Below, in pieces: positions 4,673 to 7,905 of a stretch of 7,905 nt of DNA. The DNA comes from Chloroflexota bacterium (GTDB lineage Bacteria; Chloroflexota; Dehalococcoidia; SAR202; UBA11138): contig JADFHV010000093.1 of assembly GCA_022566975.1 (NCBI GenBank), positions 1 through 7,905 on the forward strand. The letters are read 5' to 3'. The position numbers and the translations under genes are program-made. Each line of letters begins with the position of its first letter. Positions within the stretch are counted from its first letter, which is position 1. The notes below the pieces were generated by a model. It ran no database searches. It was not told the origin of the DNA and saw only the letters and a program-made list of their open reading frames with translations.

Positions 4673-7099
4673 TCACGCCAGCTCCACACTGGTGGCGCCG
4701 TTGCCACCACGGTCCGGCGACTCCGGCGCATACGACCTCGCCAGCGGGTGCCGCTCCAGATGGTCCCTGACGGCCTCCCGCAGCGCGCCGGTGCCCCGCC
4801 CATGAATGATGCGCACCGAACTGAGCCCGTCTCGCAGCGCCTTGTCGAGGAACTCCTCCAGGTGCACCAGGGCTTCCTCCACGCGCATCCCGCGAAGATC
4901 GAGCTCCATGGTGTCCAGGGCCGGCCCGAGATCGACCCCGACACCCACCTCCGGAGCCTCCTCCGATGGCGTCTCGACGCGCGACAGCCTGGTCCGCTCT
5001 ACGCGTAGCCGCACGTTCCCTACGTTTACCTCGGCCTCCTCGACACCCTCGGGAAGGGAAGCGACCGTGCCCTCCAGGTTCAGGCCCCGGATATACACCC
5101 TGTCGCCCTCGGACAGTGGTGCTGGCTCTCTCCTTCTGGGCAGAGGCGCGTCGGGCAGCGTCTGCGCCTCCAGCTCCTGCCGCACCTTCTCGGTCCGGGC
5201 CCTCGCCTCCGCAACGTTGCCCTGAGGCGCGTTCCAGGACAGGGCGGCCTCGGCACGGCGCAGCTTGCGCCTGACCTCCTCGTTCCGCGTCATTAGCTCC
5301 CGTCGGACACTGTCCAGGATGTCGTCCCGATGTTCCACCACGTGCTCGAGTTGGGCCTCAAGCTGCTCTCTGATGGAGGCCGCCCGGCCTCGCGCCTCCT
5401 CGGCCTCTTGGAGCCGTAGCTGGAGCTGGTCCCGCTGGTCCTGCAGCTCGTTGAGCCAGTCCTCGAACCGCAGGTGCTGGGGCTCCAGCAGCGACTCGGC
5501 GCTCTCCATGATCTCCGGCGGCAGTCCCAGGCGGGCAGCCACGGACATGGCATAGCTCCGGCCGGGGATGCCCGTGGTGAGCTGGTATGTCGGTTCCAGC
5601 GTGGACGCGTCCAGCCGGACGCTGGCGTTCATCATGCCGGGCGTGGCCTCGGCGTGGGCGGCGACCGTTCGGTGGTGCGTCGTCACCACGGAGGCGATCC
5701 CTCTTGACGCCAGATAGGACAGGATCGCCTTGGCCAGGGCCGAGCCCTCCTCTGGATCGGTGCTGGTGCCCAGCTCGTCCAGCAGAACGAGAGAGTACGG
5801 CGTCGCGATCTCCAGGATGTCGATCACCCGGCGCATGTGAGAGCTGAAGGTAGAGACCGACCGCTCGATGCTCTGCTGGTCCCCCACGTCGGCGTAGACA
5901 CCGTCGAAGATCGGCAGCGAGCTCCCCTCGTCGGCCGAGATGTGGAGTCCGGACTGGTGCATCAGCGACAGCAGCCCCAGCGTCTTCATGGCCACCGTTT
6001 TCCCGCCGGTATTGGGCCCCGTGATAACCAGGGTTGTCCAGTCTGGACCGATGGTCATGTTTATGGGAACGGCAGACTCCCCGAGCAGGGGATGCCTGGC
6101 GTTGAGGAGGCGTACCACCTCCGGCGCCGGGTCCGGCGAGGCCACCGTACGGGCGACCAGCGGTCGCACGCCTTTGATCTCTGTGCTGAGCTGTCCCCTG
6201 GCGAGGATGAGGTCCAGGCTCGCGACCAGCTCGGCGCCGCGGCGTATGTCCGTGGCCAGCGCACCGACGAGCGTCGAAAGGTCGCGAAGCACCCGGGCGA
6301 CCTCTCTCTCCTCCTCCAGGACCACCTCGCGCCAGGCGTTGCACAGCTCCACGGTGGCGAAGGGCTCCATGAACAGGGTTGCGCCCGTATTGGACGCGTC
6401 GTGAACGATGCCTGGGATACGTTGGCGCATCTCGGTCTTGACCTGGACGACGAGCCTGTCGCCGCGGACGGAGATGACCTGGTCCTGAAGCGCTTCCCGA
6501 CCCGTCGACGACTGGATGACGCTCGACAGCGCTTGCGTTACCTCTTCGTACGCCCGCCGCACTTGGCCTCGGATGGCCCTCAGCGCGGGGGTCGCGTCGT
6601 CCACGACCTCGCCGCTCGCGCCGATGCGACGGTCGATCTGTGTCCGCAGCTCATCGAGGTCCGGGATGCCGGCCACGAGGCCCGCCAACATCGGCACGCG
6701 CTCGCCGGCCCGCCGCACCGCGGCCTGGGCCCTCGCCTGGACCTCAAGCGCCTGCGCCACGGCAAGCAGCTCAGACCCGGTGAGTACGCCCTCGAGCTCG
6801 GCGCGGGCTAGGGCCTCCGTGATGTCCGAGTCCGCGTAAAGACCGACCCCACCCACCTCCTCGAGCAGGAGGCGCCCCTCTGCCGTCTCGCGCTGGAGAC
6901 GCTCGACCTCGTCTCGATCGTGAGACGGTGTCAGTCCCAGCGCGAGCCGCCGCGCGCCGAAGAAAGAGGTAAGGTCCGCCAGCCGCCGGCGAATAGCCTG
7001 GAAGTCCAGCAGGTCGAGAGTCTCGACCCGAATCTCGGCTGCCGGGTCTTCTGCTCGGTGGTCTGAATCGTCGGGCGGCGCGCTTGATCGGTCGAGCAT
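4673..7099 (-). CDS. mutS2: Endonuclease MutS2, 808 aa
   Basis: MutS2 is a cytoplasmic ATPase with a nuclease-type tail. It lacks the mismatch-recognition domain of MutS. In different bacteria it suppresses homologous recombination, and in Bacillus subtilis it acts on collided ribosomes. The N-terminal core and clamp region (about 25-330) includes VRGDRLVVQVKTEMRQRIPG and GATLFMEP. The ATPase follows: Walker A GPNTGGKT at 361-368, Walker B LVLLDELG at 437-444, with DVGDQQSIERSVSTFSSHM and TTHH between and after. A coiled coil with many Glu, Gln and Arg runs from about 545 to 635. A KOW-like stretch (SEGDRVYIRGLNLEGTVASL) lies at about 663-685. The C-terminal Smr domain (about 731-805) has LDLRG at 733-737 and HGRGTG from His766, and ends in the typical GGNGATSVEL. 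Length and domain order are normal for the family and it appears intact. The start ATG at 7099 has only a weak ribosome-binding sequence. It is divergent from the homoserine kinase gene. Confidence 0.96.
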   Translation of the reverse strand: MLDRSSAPPDDSDHRAEDPAAEIRVETLDLLDFQAIRRRLADLTSFFGARRLALGLTPSHDRDEVERLQRETAEGRLLLEEVGGVGLYADSDITEALARAELEGVLTGSELLAVAQALEVQARAQAAVRRAGERVPMLAGLVAGIPDLDELRTQIDRRIGASGEVVDDATPALRAIRGQVRRAYEEVTQALSSVIQSSTGREALQDQVISVRGDRLVVQVKTEMRQRIPGIVHDASNTGATLFMEPFATVELCNAWREVVLEEEREVARVLRDLSTLVGALATDIRRGAELVASLDLILARGQLSTEIKGVRPLVARTVASPDPAPEVVRLLNARHPLLGESAVPINMTIGPDWTTLVITGPNTGGKTVAMKTLGLLSLMHQSGLHISADEGSSLPIFDGVYADVGDQQSIERSVSTFSSHMRRVIDILEIATPYSLVLLDELGTSTDPEEGSALAKAILSYLASRGIASVVTTHHRTVAAHAEATPGMMNASVRLDASTLEPTYQLTTGIPGRSYAMSVAARLGLPPEIMESAESLLEPQHLRFEDWLNELQDQRDQLQLRLQEAEEARGRAASIREQLEAQLEHVVEHRDDILDSVRRELMTRNEEVRRKLRRAEAALSWNAPQGNVAEARARTEKVRQELEAQTLPDAPLPRRREPAPLSEGDRVYIRGLNLEGTVASLPEGVEEAEVNVGNVRLRVERTRLSRVETPSEEAPEVGVGVDLGPALDTMELDLRGMRVEEALVHLEEFLDKALRDGLSSVRIIHGRGTGALREAVRDHLERHPLARSYAPESPDRGGNGATSVELA

Positions 7100-7195
7100 G
7101 GCTCACAGGGTCTCTGGAATTCTACCAGGAGACCCATCCTAGCGCTGACTACCCCGCCTGAAAGCCCGGTGCTATACTTCCGACGGGTTATCGAC
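7100..7195. promoter_or_regulatory. Divergent promoter region between mutS2 and thrB
   Basis: These 96 bases serve two outward-facing genes. On the plus strand, TATACT (7173-7178) matches the bacterial -10 box at five of six positions. CTGACT (7145-7150) resembles a -35 box, but at 22 bases the spacing is too long. On the minus strand, TAGAAT (complement of 7119-7124) is also a five-of-six -10 match, with no good -35. Either start site would leave a leader of only about 10 to 13 bases, and neither gene has a good Shine-Dalgarno site. Confidence 0.4.
7173..7178 (+). promoter_or_regulatory. Candidate -10 box for thrB
   Basis: TATACT ends 17 bases before the ATG at 7196, so transcription would start near 7185 and give a leader of about 10 bases. 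No Shine-Dalgarno sequence fits in that space, so this could be a nearly leaderless message. The -35 support is weak. Confidence 0.4.
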
Positions 7196-7591
7196 ATGAG
7201 GCAACACGTTACCGTTAAAGTCCCCGCCACCTCGGCCAATCTGGGCCCCGGGTTCGACTGCCTCGGTATGGCGTTGGACATATGGAACTCCGTCACCGTG
7301 CGGGTCGGGGAGTCGGGCATCGAAGTCGCCGGCGAGGGAGAGCACACTCTACCGCAGACAGAGGAGAACCTGGTGGCGCGGTGCTTTCGCATGCCCTTCG
7401 AAGAGTCCGGTCTACCCGTTCCCGAGGCAAGCGTGGCCTGCCGGAATGAGATACCGCTGGACAGGGGTCTCGGCAGCAGCTCGGCGGCCGTCGTGGGGGG
7501 CCTCGTAGCGGGAAACGAGGTCTGCGATAGGCCTTTGGACGACAAGCGTCTGCTGGAGCTCGCCTCATCTGTCGAAGGCCATCCGGACAAC
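7196..7591 (+). CDS. thrB: Homoserine kinase, N-terminal 132 residues
   Basis: ThrB phosphorylates homoserine using ATP, the step before threonine synthase in threonine biosynthesis. It is a GHMP kinase. The N-terminal motif VPATSANLGPGFDCLG lies at residues 9-24, and the phosphate-binding glycine/serine loop PLDRGLGSSSAAVVGGL lies at 87-103. The sequence runs to SSVEGHPDN at 124-132, where the family continues with a VAPALLGG-like motif. Here it breaks: the frame stays open to 7816, but from 7592 it is out-of-frame translation of a different gene. About 170 residues of a protein usually near 300 long are missing. I chose the ATG at 7196 because the GTG at 7169 would add nine residues not typical of the family. 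The loss is best explained by a join at about 7588-7599, so the native gene is probably intact. Confidence 0.9.
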
Positions 7592-7599
7592 GGTGTTGG
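7588..7599. other. Junction between thrB fragment and hydroxyacid dehydrogenase fragment
   Basis: The homoserine kinase reading is canonical up to GHPDN (last codon 7589-7591). The dehydrogenase reading, in another frame, is canonical from ANAFDMK (7599 on). Only about seven bases separate them, and no stop codon, repeat or mobile-element end is seen. Confidence 0.8.
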
Positions 7600-7905
7600 C
7601 AAACGCCTTCGACATGAAGGTAATCGCTTGGAGCCAGAACCTGACTCCCGAACGCGCCGTCGAATGCCAAGCCACTTACGTGGACAAAGACAACCTGTTC
7701 CGGGAGTCGGACATTGTTTCCATTCACGTTCGCCTCAGCGACCGTACCAAGGGTTTGGTGGGCGCCAAGGAGCTAAACTTGATGAAGCCCACCAGCTACC
7801 TGGTCAATATCTCTAGGGGGCCCATCGTAGACGAGGCGGCCTTGATCGGGGCATTAGAACGCCGGACAATCGCCGGTGCGGCGCTAGACACTTTCGATGT
7901 CGAGC
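7590..7905 (+). CDS. D-isomer-specific 2-hydroxyacid dehydrogenase, internal fragment
   Basis: Both ends are missing: the left end meets the homoserine kinase fragment and the right end is the window edge. The frame differs from thrB. It reads ANAFDMKVIAWSQNLTPERA, then YVDKDNLFRESDIVSIHVRL, SDRTKGLVGAKELNLMKPTS, and the family signature YLVNISRGPIVDEAAL, followed by GALERRTIAGAALDTFDVE. This is the NAD-binding domain of the family that includes phosphoglycerate dehydrogenase, glyoxylate/hydroxypyruvate reductase and D-lactate dehydrogenase (PF02826). The Arg in NISRG (codon 7815-7817) corresponds to the catalytic arginine. The substrate-specific part and the GxGxxG nucleotide motif, which would lie just upstream, are absent, so the reaction cannot be named. 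The fragment uses AGG, TTA and other AT-leaning codons more than thrB does, which fits a different source. Confidence 0.85.

Noticed and set aside
4651..4944. Upstream extension of the DUF192 protein to 4944
   Set aside because: The extra residues are an alternative frame of the MutS2 Smr domain. The lipoprotein-like signal at 4650 marks the true start.
5358..6344. Long minus-strand open frame of 328 codons inside mutS2
   Set aside because: It is a GC-rich frame shadow of the MutS2 ATPase region, with Gly/Arg/Ala-rich composition and no recognisable domain.
5837..6811. Long plus-strand open frame of 324 codons antisense to mutS2
   Set aside because: It is antisense to conserved MutS2 motifs, its composition is typical of a high-GC shadow frame, and it lacks a ribosome-binding site.
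7592..7816. A novel C-terminal extension of homoserine kinase
   Set aside because: The reading is low in family resemblance and rich in Arg/Pro, while another frame of the same bases gives a clear dehydrogenase domain. It is out-of-frame translation.

Overview
The window reads as three unrelated pieces of bacterial DNA joined end to end, not as one continuous locus. Both joins cut through conserved protein-coding genes. The central piece (about 465-7591) is a GC-rich, ordinary bacterial locus. Its gene set and protein style (RND/MMPL pump, lipoprotein with DUF192, MutS2, homoserine kinase) would fit Chloroflexota such as SAR202/Dehalococcoidia. That placement is a guess from protein style and was not tested. 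The left piece (1 to about 465) carries the 3' end of hemL and the start of a small membrane protein around a heptamer repeat array, a look I associate with Planctomycetota (weak). The right piece (about 7591-7905) is an internal fragment of a D-2-hydroxyacid dehydrogenase.

Layout. Minus strand, 1-116: N-terminus of an unknown membrane protein. 128-183: eight heptamer units. Minus strand, 171 to about 467: C-terminal quarter of glutamate-1-semialdehyde aminotransferase. Join 1 lies at about 450-475. Plus strand, to 966: TetR-family regulator lacking most of its DNA-binding domain. 967-1214: regulatory-looking intergenic region rich in small inverted repeats. Plus strand, 1215-4061: complete 948-aa RND/MMPL exporter, probably the regulator's target. 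4058-4085: perfect 28-bp palindrome that contains the pump's stop codon. Minus strand, 4177-4650: DUF192 lipoprotein. Minus strand, 4673-7099: MutS2, 22 bases upstream of the DUF192 gene and probably in one operon with it. 7100-7195: short divergent promoter region. Plus strand, 7196-7591: N-terminal part of homoserine kinase. Join 2 lies at about 7588-7599. Plus strand, to 7905: hydroxyacid dehydrogenase fragment in a different frame.

The only likely functional partnerships are the TetR regulator with the RND pump, and the transcriptional pairing of mutS2 with the DUF192 gene. I see no CRISPR array, RNA gene, transposase, phage gene or defence system, and no convincing new biological system. 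The points most worth a second look are the two joins, the palindromic repeat at the pump's stop codon, the EF-hand-like loop and extra membrane hairpin in the pump, and the heptamer array that encodes the end of HemL.
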